DNA from: JBCDJG01 sp038748065
GTDB lineage: Bacteria > Pseudomonadota > Gammaproteobacteria > Pseudomonadales > Halieaceae
DNA: 64,000 nt
Assembly: GCA_038748065.1 (NCBI GenBank)
Contig: JBCDJG010000023.1
Span: 8,561 to 72,560 of the forward strand
Direction: 5' to 3'
Shown here: positions 25,955-35,104 of the stretch, piece by piece
Numbering within the stretch: position 1 is the stretch's first letter
How the letters are laid out: every line of letters begins with the position of its first letter
The notes under the pieces: model-generated
Databases searched by the model: none
Seen by the model: only the letters and a program-made list of their open reading frames with translations
What the model was told of the DNA's origin: nothing
Made by a program: the position numbers and the translations under genes

Positions 25955-27488
25955 AAACGCGAGCGGCCCGCCGCGGCTGGAACTGATTGGGCTAAGCCGT
26001 AGTTTCGGCGCTATGCGAGCTGTCGACGCGGTGTCCTTGGCTGTCTGGCCAGGCGAGATTTGCGCCGTGCTTGGTGAAAATGGGGCCGGCAAGAGCACCT
26101 TGATGAACCTCTTGTACGGGGTCCTTACCGCCGACGACGGCGCCATGGTCTGGAATGGCCGCGAGGTCATGGTCTCTGACCCGCGAGCTGCGCAGGCTTT
26201 GGGTATTGGCATGGTGTTTCAGCACTTCAGCGTGCTGGAAACCATGACAGTCGAAGACAATATTGCGCTGGCCTTGCCTGGACTTGATCCCAAGGCCTTG
26301 CAGCAGCGCTTCTCTACCATCTGCGATCGATACCGCTTGGCGCTCGATCTGGATGCGCCCGTGCGCGATCTGTCTGTTGGAGAACGGCAGCGGCTGGAAA
26401 TCGTTCGCTGCCTTATGCAGCCAAAGATCGAGCTGCTCATACTCGACGAGCCCACCTCTGTTTTGACGCCCACGGAAGTAGAACAGCTTTTCGGGCTGCT
26501 GCGTGAGGTCGCGGCTGATGGTTGCAGCGTACTTTTTATCTCGCACAAGTTGCCCGAAGTGTTTGCGCTGTGTTCGCGTGCCCTGGTGTTGCGGCGGGGA
26601 GCAGTGAGTGGCGATGTTCCGCTGGAGGGTGCCGACCAGGACCTGCTGCTGAGCCTGATGATGGATCGCGGCGCAACGGCGCCTGCAATGTCAGTAACAG
26701 ACTCGCCTAAGAAGCGCCAGCATCGAAGCCGGCAGCGGCTCCGGGTGCAAAATCTGAGTGCAGACTGCGCTCTGGCGCCCGGGCTTGATGCCGTCAGCTT
26801 CGATGCGTGCGAGGGCGACATCATTGGCATTGCTGGCGTTGCTGGCAGTGGCCAGGACGGGCTGATGGCGGCCTTGAGCGGCGAGCAGCTATCGGCGCCG
26901 GAAAGTATCCAATGGGATGGTTCGAACCTGGGAAGCCAGGGCATTCGAGAGCGTCGCACTATGGGATGGCGCAGTCTCCCGATCAATCGTCTGGGCCACG
27001 CTGCGTGCCCGGCACTTAACATGCCGTCGAATTTTCTGCTGACTCATATGCAGAATGAGCGATTTGTGCGCCGGGGATGGATTCACTGGCGTAGCATTTG
27101 GGAGGCTACCGCAATGCTGGTCAAGGCGGCCGACGTCCGCATGACGAGCCCGGTCGCTTCAGCTAATCAGCTGTCCGGCGGCACACTGCAGAAGTTCATC
27201 GTAGCCCGCGAGCTAATGGACCGACCCGAATTGCTATGCTGCTATAACCCGAGCTGGGGGGTCGACCCGGGCGCAAGGACGGCGATCCACGACGCTCTGA
27301 GGAGTGCGGCAGCGGCCGGCTCCATCGTGATAGTAATCTCTGAAGATCTGGACGAACTGATCGAACTGTGTACGCGCGTCGGTGCGCTCTATCAGGGTCG
27401 ACTGTCCCGGCTGCAGCCTCTGGGACCAGCCAGCGTGGAAACGCTGGGCCGGTGGATGACGGGCCAGGAGACCGAGTCCGCGGCATGA
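25947..27488 (+). CDS. Nucleoside-type ABC importer ATPase (double domain)
   Basis: A 513-residue tandem ATPase of the sugar/nucleoside class that works with BMP-type binding proteins. The first half is canonical: Walker A LGENGAGKST near 47, signature LSVGERQRLEI near 145, Walker B LLILDEPTSVL near 168. The second half is degenerate, as usual for this family: GVAGSGQDGLM for Walker A, signature QLSGGTLQKF, and CCYNPSWGVDPG at Walker B. Start ATG 25947 sits at the end of the 12-bp repeat. It heads the four-gene operon ATPase - permease - permease - binding protein. Expected substrate is purine nucleosides, consistent with neighbouring deaminases. Confidence 0.92.
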   Translation: MNKNASGPPRLELIGLSRSFGAMRAVDAVSLAVWPGEICAVLGENGAGKSTLMNLLYGVLTADDGAMVWNGREVMVSDPRAAQALGIGMVFQHFSVLETMTVEDNIALALPGLDPKALQQRFSTICDRYRLALDLDAPVRDLSVGERQRLEIVRCLMQPKIELLILDEPTSVLTPTEVEQLFGLLREVAADGCSVLFISHKLPEVFALCSRALVLRRGAVSGDVPLEGADQDLLLSLMMDRGATAPAMSVTDSPKKRQHRSRQRLRVQNLSADCALAPGLDAVSFDACEGDIIGIAGVAGSGQDGLMAALSGEQLSAPESIQWDGSNLGSQGIRERRTMGWRSLPINRLGHAACPALNMPSNFLLTHMQNERFVRRGWIHWRSIWEATAMLVKAADVRMTSPVASANQLSGGTLQKFIVARELMDRPELLCCYNPSWGVDPGARTAIHDALRSAAAAGSIVIVISEDLDELIELCTRVGALYQGRLSRLQPLGPASVETLGRWMTGQETESAA

Positions 27489-28543
27489 GGCTCGAACGTC
27501 GCAGCGCCAGCTCCTTAGGGTGGCAACTGCTGTCACCGCTTATCGCAGTCACCCTGGCTATGCTGACGGCATCAGCGTTGTTTGCCGCGCTGGGGCATGC
27601 GCCGCTGCAGGTCCTGGAACTCCTGTTTATTGCGCCTGTCAGTGATGCCTACGGCCTCAGCGAATTGGCCTTGAAGATGACCCCGCTGCTGCTGTGCGCA
27701 ACTGGGCTGGCTCTGTGTTTTCGTGCCGGCGTCTGGAACATTGGTGCCGAAGGCCAATACCTGGCGGGTTGTCTCGTCGGCGGAAGCGTCGCGCTAGCCC
27801 TAAACAGTCCGGATGGACCCACCGTGTGGTACCTGTGCAGCGCCGTTGTGGCAGGCGCCGCCGGTGGTGCAGTGTGGGCCGCCGCTGTCGCGCTGTTGAG
27901 AACTCGATTTCACTGCAGTGAGGTGCTGACCAGCATCATGCTTAACTACGTCGCCCTCTACCTGCTGCTGTGGGCGGTGGGGGGGCCGCTGAAAGATCCT
28001 GCGGGCTATAGTTTTCCAGAGTCTGCTTTACTCGAAGAAGCTATGCTGCTGCCGCCGCTGGTGCAGGGTTACCGCGCTCATGTTGGTTTTGCTGCCAGCT
28101 TGCTTGCACTTGCGGTGCTTTGGACCGTCGTCTCGCGAACGCTGCTGGGCTTCAAAATCAGCGTCGTTGGCGACAGCCAAGCTGCGGCCCGGCACGCTGG
28201 TTTCAGTGAGCACCGTGTTGTGTGGACAGTCCTGCTGAGCTGTGGCGCCCTGGCGGGGCTGGCTGGAGTTATGACCGTCACCGGCCCGGTGGGCCAGCTG
28301 ACGCCACACCTCTCCAGCGGCTATGGCTTTACCGCGATCATAGTCGTATTCCTCGGCCGCTTTCATCCGCTCGGATTACTGCTCGCCGCTGCGCTGCTGG
28401 CACTGAGCTTCATCGGCGGCGAGAACCTGCAGATCGAACTGGGCCTGCCCAAATCTATCGCCTTAATGTTCCAGGGCCTGCTGCTTTTCTTCCTGCTTGC
28501 GACAGAACTGCTCACCCACTATCGTCTGGTTCCCAGGGAGTGA
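27485..28543 (+). CDS. ABC importer permease 1 (nucleoside type)
   Basis: A 352-residue inner-membrane permease of the BPD_transp_2 family (NupB/YufP style). Signature segments are GLALCFRAGVWNIGAEGQYL, the conserved EVLTSIMLNYVALYLL, GDSQAAARHAGFSEHRV in the cytoplasmic loop, and GYGFTAIIVVFLGRFHPLG near the end. Start ATG 27485 overlaps the ATPase stop by four bases (ATGA). It partners with the next permease to form the translocation pore. Confidence 0.92.
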   Translation: MRLERRSASSLGWQLLSPLIAVTLAMLTASALFAALGHAPLQVLELLFIAPVSDAYGLSELALKMTPLLLCATGLALCFRAGVWNIGAEGQYLAGCLVGGSVALALNSPDGPTVWYLCSAVVAGAAGGAVWAAAVALLRTRFHCSEVLTSIMLNYVALYLLLWAVGGPLKDPAGYSFPESALLEEAMLLPPLVQGYRAHVGFAASLLALAVLWTVVSRTLLGFKISVVGDSQAAARHAGFSEHRVVWTVLLSCGALAGLAGVMTVTGPVGQLTPHLSSGYGFTAIIVVFLGRFHPLGLLLAAALLALSFIGGENLQIELGLPKSIALMFQGLLLFFLLATELLTHYRLVPRE

Positions 28544-28547
28544 TGAT

Positions 28548-29471
28548 ATGGATCTGATTTTTATTGCCGATCTATTGGCCGCCACCCTGGCGGCTACCGT
28601 GCCCTTGGCATTGTGTGTTACCGGTGTCGTCATTGGCGAGCGGAGCGGCGTGCTGAACCTGGGCCAGGAGGGCATCATGCTGATGGGCGCCGTCTGTGCG
28701 TTTATGGTGGCGCTAAACAGCGGCAGTTACCTTCTTGCCAGTTTGGCGGGTGCCGCAGTCGGCGCCGCCATGGGTGCCGCCTTTGCATTATTGACGCTGG
28801 TATTTCAAAGCAACGCGGTGGCCACAGGGCTTGCTCTGACGATTTTTGGCACGGGGCTGAGTGCCTTTCTCGGTGAAGCCTATGTTGGTGAATCAATTAG
28901 CGGACTCGGACCACTCTTGCCGGAAGCCCTGCGCACCGTGCCACTGCTTGGCCCTGTGTTTTTCGGTCATGACGCGCTGTTCTACGCCGCGCTGGTGCTG
29001 TGCCTGCTGGTTCACCGAGTCCTGCACACGCAGCGTGTCGGTCTTATGGTCAGCGCTGTCGGAGAAAACCCGGAGACAGCGCATCGACTTGGACTCCCGG
29101 TACTGCGCACGCGATGGCTGACAGCGATCATCGGCTGTGCATTCACTGGCCTAGGGGGCGCCTACCTGGCTATCGTCTACACTCCGCTTTGGACGGAGGG
29201 CATGACAGCCGGTCGTGGTTGGATTGCGCTGGCGCTGGTGGTACTCGCCGGGTGGCGGGTAAGCTGGGGGCTGCTTGCGGCTTTCGGCTTCGGTTTTATC
29301 AGCATCAGCAATCTCGTTTTGCAGGGGCTGGGCGTCACCATTCCTGTTAACTTGTTGGCGACCTTGCCCTTCGTGATGTGCCTGCTGGCTCTGGTGATTG
29401 TGTCGAGCGGTAGGCGTAGCGAGCGTGAGCCCCCGCGTAGTCTTGGCCAAACGTATATTAAGGAGAATTGA
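28548..29471 (+). CDS. ABC importer permease 2 (nucleoside type)
   Basis: A 307-residue second permease (NupC/YufQ style) with ERSGVLNLGQEGIMLMGAV, VAVGENPETAHRLG-like loop (SAVGENPETAHRLGLPV) and AGRGWIALALVVLAGWRVSW. The ATG at 28548 has CAGGGAG eight bases upstream and follows the first permease by four bases. It completes the heterodimeric channel of the importer. Downstream the binding protein starts two bases after its stop. Confidence 0.92.
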   Translation: MDLIFIADLLAATLAATVPLALCVTGVVIGERSGVLNLGQEGIMLMGAVCAFMVALNSGSYLLASLAGAAVGAAMGAAFALLTLVFQSNAVATGLALTIFGTGLSAFLGEAYVGESISGLGPLLPEALRTVPLLGPVFFGHDALFYAALVLCLLVHRVLHTQRVGLMVSAVGENPETAHRLGLPVLRTRWLTAIIGCAFTGLGGAYLAIVYTPLWTEGMTAGRGWIALALVVLAGWRVSWGLLAAFGFGFISISNLVLQGLGVTIPVNLLATLPFVMCLLALVIVSSGRRSEREPPRSLGQTYIKEN

Positions 29472-29472
29472 T

Positions 29473-30534
29473 GTGAGATCGCTCATTTTGCCGGGACTGT
29501 TGTGTAGCCTGTTTGCCGCGCCCCTTGCCTTTGCCGAGCCCTTGAGGGTGGCCTTCATGCATGAAAACCCTGTAGGGCAGGGAGGGTGGACCCTGTCTCA
29601 TGAGCTGGCCCGGGAGCGATTGCAGACCCACTTCGGGGATCAGATCAGCACGCGCATGCTGGATGGTATTGCACCCGGGGGTGACGCAGAGCGAGTCTTG
29701 ACCAAACTGGCTCGTGACGGCAATGCCATGATTTTTGCGACTTCTTACGGATTCATGAATAGCGCCCTGCGTGTGGCTCGACGCTTTCCGCGCACAACCT
29801 TCGAACATGCAGCGGGCTACAACACCGCTCGCAATCTGGGTACTTACCAGATTCGTGCTTTTCAGGGCCGGTTCCTCGCCGGCTACGCTGCGGGGAAGCT
29901 GTCCAGGAGCGGGCGCATCGGCTACGTCGGCTCGTTTCCTATTCCAGAGGTGGTGCGTGGCATCAACGGCTTCACCCTGGGCGTTCGCGCTGCCAACCCG
30001 GAAGCTATAGTCGATGTTATCTGGATTACGACCTGGAGTGACGCCGGTCGTTCGCGAGAAGCGACCCAGCTCCTGGTCAGTCAGGGCGCTGATGTGATCA
30101 CCCACCACACAGAAACCGCAGCGGCGATTCAAACTGCCGACCAGCTTGGTGTTTGGTCGGTGGGCTACCAGACGGATCGCAGCGCGTTTGCGCCGGAGCA
30201 CCACCTCGTTAGCGTGGCACACAACTGGTTTCCTATCTATCGTTACAAAGTCCAGGCCGTGCTGGATGAGAACTGGCAGCCGACCCAGGAATGGGCCGGT
30301 GTAGAAGCGGATGCTACGCAGCTGGTTTCCTGGGGCAAGCGTGTCCCCGAGGAGTTGATCAATGAGGTTGCCGCCCTGCGGGAAGAACTTCTGGGAGGCC
30401 GGGCTGTGTTCGCAGGCCCCATTGCCGATAATGAGGGGGCCGAGCGCATTGCGCAGGGCTCAGTTGCCTCCGACGAGGAATTGCTCGCTATGGAATGGTT
30501 AGTGGAGGGCGTCAATGGCAGTAGGCCCGACTAG
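29473..30534 (+). CDS. BMP-family nucleoside-binding protein
   Basis: A 353-residue periplasmic binding protein of the BMP/PnrA family. It has a signal peptide (VRSLILPGLLCSLFAAPLAF, cleavage after FA at about 22) without a lipobox, so it is soluble. Family features are MLDGIAPGGDAERVLTKLA, MIFATSYGFMNSALRVA, the AGYAAGKLSRSGRIGYVGSF stretch and GADVITHHTETAAAIQTADQ. BMP proteins bind purine nucleosides (PnrA, NupN) in studied cases. Start GTG 29473 has AGGAG seven bases upstream; the nearby ATG at 29471 is out of frame. The stop codon interlocks with that of the convergent adenine deaminase in a single CTAG. Confidence 0.9.
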   Translation: MRSLILPGLLCSLFAAPLAFAEPLRVAFMHENPVGQGGWTLSHELARERLQTHFGDQISTRMLDGIAPGGDAERVLTKLARDGNAMIFATSYGFMNSALRVARRFPRTTFEHAAGYNTARNLGTYQIRAFQGRFLAGYAAGKLSRSGRIGYVGSFPIPEVVRGINGFTLGVRAANPEAIVDVIWITTWSDAGRSREATQLLVSQGADVITHHTETAAAIQTADQLGVWSVGYQTDRSAFAPEHHLVSVAHNWFPIYRYKVQAVLDENWQPTQEWAGVEADATQLVSWGKRVPEELINEVAALREELLGGRAVFAGPIADNEGAERIAQGSVASDEELLAMEWLVEGVNGSRPD

Positions 30535-31553
30535 AGCTCGTCGGGCAGACTGGCCTCGAGCTGTGTCAGCCAATGCTGCTTCGCCTCCTCGTCGAGGAAG
30601 CTGGCGCGAAAGCCATTCTCCAGGATTTGGCGCCCCTGCTTGAGACTCATGTCCTGTGCATCAACCAGCCCCTGCAGGTTGGCGGTAAGGTAGCCTCCGA
30701 AATATGCCGGGTCATCCGAATTGACGGTGACGTTCAAGCCAGCGTCGAGCAGTTCCAGCACATTGTGGTCCGCCAGCGTCGCGAAGGTCTTCAGACGCAC
30801 ATTGGAGAACGGGCATACCGTCAGTGGTATCTGTGTCTCTCGCAGGCGAGCGACAAGTGCTTCTGATTCTGTCGCTCGTATGCCGTGATCGATGCGTTCA
30901 ACCTGTAGCAAGTCAATGGAAGCGCCGATATTTTCTGCAGGCCCTTCTTCCCCGGCATGAGCTGTGGCGCGATAGCCGCTCTGGCGAGCTTCCTGATAAA
31001 GATTGATAAAGTTCTCTGGCGGAAAACCCAGCTCTGAGCTGGCAAGGCCAATGGCGCTGAAATGATCTCGGTAGGGTTCTGCCAGGGCCAGCGTGCGCAG
31101 CGCATCCTGCTCCGGTAGGTGGCGCAAAAAACTCAGAATCAACGCGACAGACTGATCCCAGCCTTTGCGTGCCTCGTCAATGGCAGCGAGAAAGCCCTCC
31201 ATCATGACCTCGATCGGGACCTGGTTAGCAGCGTAAGTCTGGGGTTCTACCATGATCTCTGCGTGGACGATGTTCTCTGCGCGACAGTGCTGCAAATAGT
31301 CCATCATCAACGCGTAGAAGTCGTCGGCATCTCGCAGCACGGAGGCGCCAAGGTAGTAGAGGTCGAGAAAGCTCTGCAGGTCGGCAAAGTCGTAGGCGGC
31401 GAGAACCTCGGCTTCGTCTTTGTAAGGAAGCGCCACCGAGTGCTTGGCCGCGAGTTCCAGCATGCGGCGGGGCTCCAGACTGCCATCAATGTGCATGTGT
31501 AGCTCCGCCTTCGGAGCATGGGCCAGCCACTGTTTGAATGAATCGGCGTTCAA
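30531..31553 (-). CDS. Adenine deaminase of the adenosine deaminase fold (Aah1-like)
   Basis: A 340-residue member of the adenosine/adenine deaminase family. Metal motifs are KAELHMHIDGS (His19, His21), TAHAGEEGPAENIG near 201 and NSDDPAYFGGY near 283. The combination SSELGFPPENF, HAGEEGP and DPAYFGGY is the pattern of the fungal Aah1/bacterial adenine deaminase subgroup rather than of adenosine deaminases, so I expect adenine to hypoxanthine plus ammonia. TTG 31553 is the likely start: CAGGAGA lies eight bases before it and no ATG sits suitably. It follows the DUF1330 gene by 16 bases, in one operon behind the sigma-54 element at 31951. Confidence 0.85.
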   Translation of the reverse strand: MNADSFKQWLAHAPKAELHMHIDGSLEPRRMLELAAKHSVALPYKDEAEVLAAYDFADLQSFLDLYYLGASVLRDADDFYALMMDYLQHCRAENIVHAEIMVEPQTYAANQVPIEVMMEGFLAAIDEARKGWDQSVALILSFLRHLPEQDALRTLALAEPYRDHFSAIGLASSELGFPPENFINLYQEARQSGYRATAHAGEEGPAENIGASIDLLQVERIDHGIRATESEALVARLRETQIPLTVCPFSNVRLKTFATLADHNVLELLDAGLNVTVNSDDPAYFGGYLTANLQGLVDAQDMSLKQGRQILENGFRASFLDEEAKQHWLTQLEASLPDEL

Positions 31554-31569
31554 GGTTCTGTCTCCTGTG

Positions 31570-31890
31570 TTAGCTAACAACCAGCTCAGCGCCGCCGCTG
31601 CGATCCACGCCGTCAACGATGATCAGCCTTGAATCGGCGTGTTCACGTCGCTGGGCGTGTATGTGCGCCATCTCCGGATCGTTTACCCAGGCGCTGGCCA
31701 GCTCAAGTGAGGGAAACGCTACGATAACCAGTCGTTCCGGCGCCCACTCGCTATCCGCCTGATGAATGGTGCCGGCGCGGACAAGGTAAACGCCCCCATA
31801 GGCTGCCAGTGTTGGCGTAACCTGTGAGAGATACTCGCGATATGGCTCCGGGTTTTTTACGTCGTTATCCACGACTACATAAACCGTCAT
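31570..31890 (-). CDS. DUF1330 family protein
   Basis: A 106-residue small cytoplasmic protein of the DUF1330 (dimeric alpha-beta barrel) family: YVVVDNDVKNPEPYREYLSQ, then APERLVIVAFPSLELASAWV and HADSRLIIVDGVD. The function of this family is not established. ATG at 31890 has AGGAG upstream. As first gene of a two-gene operon with adenine deaminase it may assist a purine-related reaction, but the sequence says nothing more. Confidence 0.85.
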   Translation of the reverse strand: MTVYVVVDNDVKNPEPYREYLSQVTPTLAAYGGVYLVRAGTIHQADSEWAPERLVIVAFPSLELASAWVNDPEMAHIHAQRREHADSRLIIVDGVDRSGGAELVVS

Positions 31891-31950
31891 TGTCGATCAT
31901 CTCCTGAATACTTTTGTCTCGCAGGCGCAATGCGACTGGCAAGATAATAC

Positions 31951-31966
31951 TGCAAATAGTGCGCCA
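31951..31966 (-). promoter_or_regulatory. Sigma-54 promoter of the DUF1330/adenine deaminase operon
   Basis: On the minus strand TGGCGCACTATTTGCA has one deviation from TGGCAC-N5-TTGCA and exact spacing. The predicted start near 31940 leaves a 50-base leader. No good NtrC-type site is visible between it and the divergent regulator gene at 32067. Confidence 0.6.
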
Positions 31967-32066
31967 TCCTCGCAATCGGTGCTCTGATACATAGACCATA
32001 AAGCTGGCCCGGTGTTATGCTCTAAATGTCAATGCGCACCGCAGTGGTAGCTAGGGGGGTCGCAGC

Positions 32067-32756
32067 ATGACTTCGTCCGCTTCATCACGCCGCAACGGCG
32101 CCAGGCGAGGCCCTTACAAGCCGGGGCAAATCCGGGACCGTAATTTCCAATTGATCATTGATGCCGCCGAGTACGAGTTTGCCCGCCATGGATATCATGG
32201 CACCAGCACGCAAAAAATAGCGGACCGCGCGGGCATCGCCAAGGCCAACATACACTACTATTTCAACAGCAAGAGCAACCTCTATCTGGAGGTGCTGGAT
32301 AACATCATCTCGCTGTGGAACGACTTCCTTGACGATGTCAGTGTCGAGGATGATCCAGCCGAAGTGCTCGACAAGTTCGTGCGGCGAAAAGTTGCGCTGT
32401 CTTTTTCGCATCCCCAGGCCTCAAGGGTCTTCGCAGTAGAGATCATCCAGGGCGCACCGCACATCAAGGAATACATCCGTACGCGGATGCGTAAATGGGT
32501 AACTGAAAAGGCCGGCGTGCTTCGTCAGTGGAGTGCCGAGGGTCGTATGGCAGACATAGACCCGGTACACCTGATTTTTTTGATCTGGTCTTCAACCCAG
32601 CACTATGCAGACTTTGAAACGCAGGTGCTGACGATACTTAACCGGAAAGACTTTGACGCAAATACTCAGCGTCAGGTCGCCGACTTCCTCAGCGCCACCA
32701 TCTTGCGGGCCTGCGGTTTGTCGACCCCTGCGCCCTTATCTCCACGGACCTCGTGA
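32067..32756 (+). CDS. RutR-like TetR-family regulator
   Basis: A 229-residue repressor. The N-terminal helix-turn-helix (ARHGYHGTSTQKIADRAGIA then KANIHYYFNSKSNLY, residues about 39-78) is of TetR type. The ligand domain closely follows E. coli RutR: HPQASRVFAVEIIQGAPHI, and DPVHLIFLIWSSTQHYADFE near 170-190. RutR senses uracil/thymine and represses or activates pyrimidine and purine catabolic genes. It is transcribed divergently from the adenine deaminase operon. A sequence close to the RutR operator (TTGACCANNTGGTCAA) is found upstream of the TonB receptor at 51809. I infer that it adds nucleobase control on top of nitrogen control. Confidence 0.88.
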   Translation: MTSSASSRRNGARRGPYKPGQIRDRNFQLIIDAAEYEFARHGYHGTSTQKIADRAGIAKANIHYYFNSKSNLYLEVLDNIISLWNDFLDDVSVEDDPAEVLDKFVRRKVALSFSHPQASRVFAVEIIQGAPHIKEYIRTRMRKWVTEKAGVLRQWSAEGRMADIDPVHLIFLIWSSTQHYADFETQVLTILNRKDFDANTQRQVADFLSATILRACGLSTPAPLSPRTS

Positions 32757-32765
32757 ATCGCGCTC

Positions 32766-33860
32766 TCAGGGCTCGCCCGTCATTACCTCGGTAAAAAGTT
32801 TGAAGGCGCCAGGCCCGTCCGTTTGCAGGCATACCTGCGTGTTGGCAGCTCCGGTGCCGGCGATCACCGCGCCTGCCGTTGCCGACGCAAGGTGCTGGCG
32901 ATCTGCGCCATCCCAGCGTGTCGGAGGGATGCTCAGATCGCTGGTTTGCAACCAGGGTTTGTCGCCTGCTGGCTGCACGTCCACGGCCAGCGCGCGCTGC
33001 TCGCCGCTGCAGAAGCGTTCGGCGTCAATGACCACCAGCGCGGCTAGAACGTCCCAGAAGTAATACTCGTCGGATGCGATGAACCAATCGTTTTTATCCA
33101 GAATCTCGTCCCAGAATCGTGCCGCCGGATTATCTGCCTGCTGCTTGAACGTCGCGGCGAATTCCGCGGTCACACGCACTGTATTGGTGACGTCCAGCCC
33201 GACCATCTCGATAGCTACACCGGAACGAAGAAGCTCGTCCGCTGCCATAGGGTCTACGAAAAAGTTCCACTCAGCCAGCGTATTCGGATGACCGTCGGTA
33301 AACTCCGGCACGATGATGTTGCCTGGTGCATCCAGGCTGCCGCCCATAATAACGATACGTTCGACCCGTTCTCTATCGCTGGGATAGCGTCGTAGCCACT
33401 GTGCGATATTCGTCATGGGCCCGGTGGCCAGAATGGTTACGGGTTCGTCGCTTTCCTCGATCGCCGCATGCATCAGGTCGACCGCGTGGCGCGTATCAGC
33501 CGACCGCGGACTGCGTGGCACGTCCACCCCGGATAGAATGTCCATGTCGTCCTGCCACGCCTGTGGGAAGACAAAATAGCCGTCCAGGGGAACCTCATCG
33601 CCGCAGCTGACAGGAACATCCATGGCCGGGTCGGCCAGGTGCAGCAACGCCAGGGCGTTACTTACGCCGGGCGCGCAGTGAGCTTCGCCGCTCCCCGCCA
33701 CGGTTACAGCGATTAATTCAATCGAAGGTTCCCGGGCGAGGAAGAGCAATGTTGCCCAGTCATCTATCGCCATATCGTTATCGAAGATGACTGGCGTCTT
33801 CGCTTGGGCGCCAGCGGCGAAAAGCGTTAACAGCAGAGACAGGGGCAGGGAACGTTTCAT
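32766..33860 (-). CDS. Exported nucleoside hydrolase
   Basis: A 364-residue inosine-uridine-preferring nucleoside hydrolase family protein with a signal peptide (MKRSLPLSLLLTLFAAGAQA). The calcium-binding N-terminal motif is FDNDMAIDDWATL (residues 26-38; usually DTDPGIDD), followed by VAGSGEAHCAPG, ILATGPMTNIAQWL and the histidine-containing FVDPMAADELL region. It should split ribonucleosides into base and ribose in the periplasm. It is the last gene of the TonB-system operon, 23 bases after the TPR gene, so outer-membrane energy supply and nucleoside cleavage are expressed together. The first motif's N for the usual T is unusual but keeps the aspartates. Confidence 0.87.
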   Translation of the reverse strand: MKRSLPLSLLLTLFAAGAQAKTPVIFDNDMAIDDWATLLFLAREPSIELIAVTVAGSGEAHCAPGVSNALALLHLADPAMDVPVSCGDEVPLDGYFVFPQAWQDDMDILSGVDVPRSPRSADTRHAVDLMHAAIEESDEPVTILATGPMTNIAQWLRRYPSDRERVERIVIMGGSLDAPGNIIVPEFTDGHPNTLAEWNFFVDPMAADELLRSGVAIEMVGLDVTNTVRVTAEFAATFKQQADNPAARFWDEILDKNDWFIASDEYYFWDVLAALVVIDAERFCSGEQRALAVDVQPAGDKPWLQTSDLSIPPTRWDGADRQHLASATAGAVIAGTGAANTQVCLQTDGPGAFKLFTEVMTGEP

Positions 33861-33883
33861 GGCAACGGCACTCGGCTACTCGA

Positions 33884-35104
33884 CTATTTGTTGGCCGCTA
33901 GCCAGTCCGCCTGGCGTTTCATGTCGTCGGCGTAGCGCATCCAGCTCGCCGCAGAGCGCTCGGTGCCCTTGGAAGCAGCCGCCTTGCGCAGCGCTTTGCG
34001 CCCGGTTTCAAACTTGCCCTGTTCCACCCGGGCGATGCCCAGGATCAACCACGCTTTGCCGGGTTCTTTCAGCTCGCTTTCGAGCGCTCTGACAGCGGCG
34101 ATTTCGGCGCGTTGCCAACGCGCCCGGTCAACATGAAGATTGGCGATCTTCATCCAGGGCTCGGCGGAGCCAAACAGTTCGGCTTTACGTTGGTAAGCTT
34201 CAATGCCCAGGTCGTACTCTCGGGCGGTCACCCAGGCCTGTGCCTGCATCTCGAGGATATCTTCTTCTTCAGGCACCAGGCCCTCTTCGACAGCACGGCT
34301 GAGCAGGCGCGCGCCATGCTCTGGTATGCCTTGTAGAACGGCCAATTGAATCATAGATTTTACGGTTGACGCTTTGTCTAGCAGGGATTGATCGAACGCG
34401 ATCTTGAGAGAGGCGAGCGCACGCTCCGGCTGGTCCATCACCATGTAGACGCTGGCCAGCTGCTCCCAGTAACCGCCCTTTTCCGGCCATAGTGCGATCA
34501 TGCGAAGCAGCGCATCCGCAGCCTCAGGATATCGCTTGAGCTCGAAGTAGTTTGCCGTCAGTAGCTGATACCAGCTCTCACGCGGTTTTTCCGCGATAGA
34601 TACGGCTTGCTCGGCATAGGGTACAGACTCAGCGTAACGCTTAACCTGCGCATAGATATTGGCCATGAACATGTACTGCGAGGCCGTTGGCGTTTCCAGC
34701 TGTGTGAACCAGTCCTCCGCGAAAACGAGCGCTTCGTCAAATTGCCCCAGTGCAGCATGCAGCTGCGCCACCATGTAACCCACGTTGTAGACGACGTTTT
34801 GTGGCAGCCGCTCAGTGGCCAGGCTGCGCTTCAGGTAATCGATAGCTTTCGGGAAGTCCTCACGGGACATCTCGACGTAGCCAATAGTCTGCAGGGTCAG
34901 GGCTTGGTCGAGACTGTCGTCTTCGACCTCTCCGAGCAGGGTAATGAGCCGGGTGGCGGACTCATCCATGGCTCCGGTGGCCATCAGTTCCTGAATTTCA
35001 GTGAGCTCCTTATAGGTCGAGGTGCTGACTGAATCCTTGGCCGCATGCGCTGTGATCGATAGCGTGGCGCACAGCGTGATGGAGATCAGGTAACGCAGCA
35101 TCAT
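33884..35104 (-). CDS. Periplasmic TPR protein of a TonB2-type system
   Basis: A 406-residue protein with a signal peptide (MMLRYLISITLCATLSITAHA) and multiple tetratricopeptide-like repeats, for example FPKAIDYLKRSLATE, FDEALVFAEDWFTQL, YAESVPYAEQAVSIAE and YPEAADALLRMIALWPE. In Vibrio-type TonB2 operons a TPR protein follows tonB2 and has an accessory role. It overlaps the tonB stop by four bases. Position and architecture identify it as part of this energy-transduction set; its exact job is unknown. Confidence 0.85.
   Translation of the reverse strand: MMLRYLISITLCATLSITAHAAKDSVSTSTYKELTEIQELMATGAMDESATRLITLLGEVEDDSLDQALTLQTIGYVEMSREDFPKAIDYLKRSLATERLPQNVVYNVGYMVAQLHAALGQFDEALVFAEDWFTQLETPTASQYMFMANIYAQVKRYAESVPYAEQAVSIAEKPRESWYQLLTANYFELKRYPEAADALLRMIALWPEKGGYWEQLASVYMVMDQPERALASLKIAFDQSLLDKASTVKSMIQLAVLQGIPEHGARLLSRAVEEGLVPEEEDILEMQAQAWVTAREYDLGIEAYQRKAELFGSAEPWMKIANLHVDRARWQRAEIAAVRALESELKEPGKAWLILGIARVEQGKFETGRKALRKAAASKGTERSAASWMRYADDMKRQADWLAANK

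Noticed and set aside
32005..32021. TGGCCCGGTGTTATGCT upstream of the RutR-like gene, similar to a sigma-54 promoter
   Set aside because: Eleven rather than ten bases separate GG and GC and the -12 box is TATGC; spacing is strict for sigma-54, so I do not call it.
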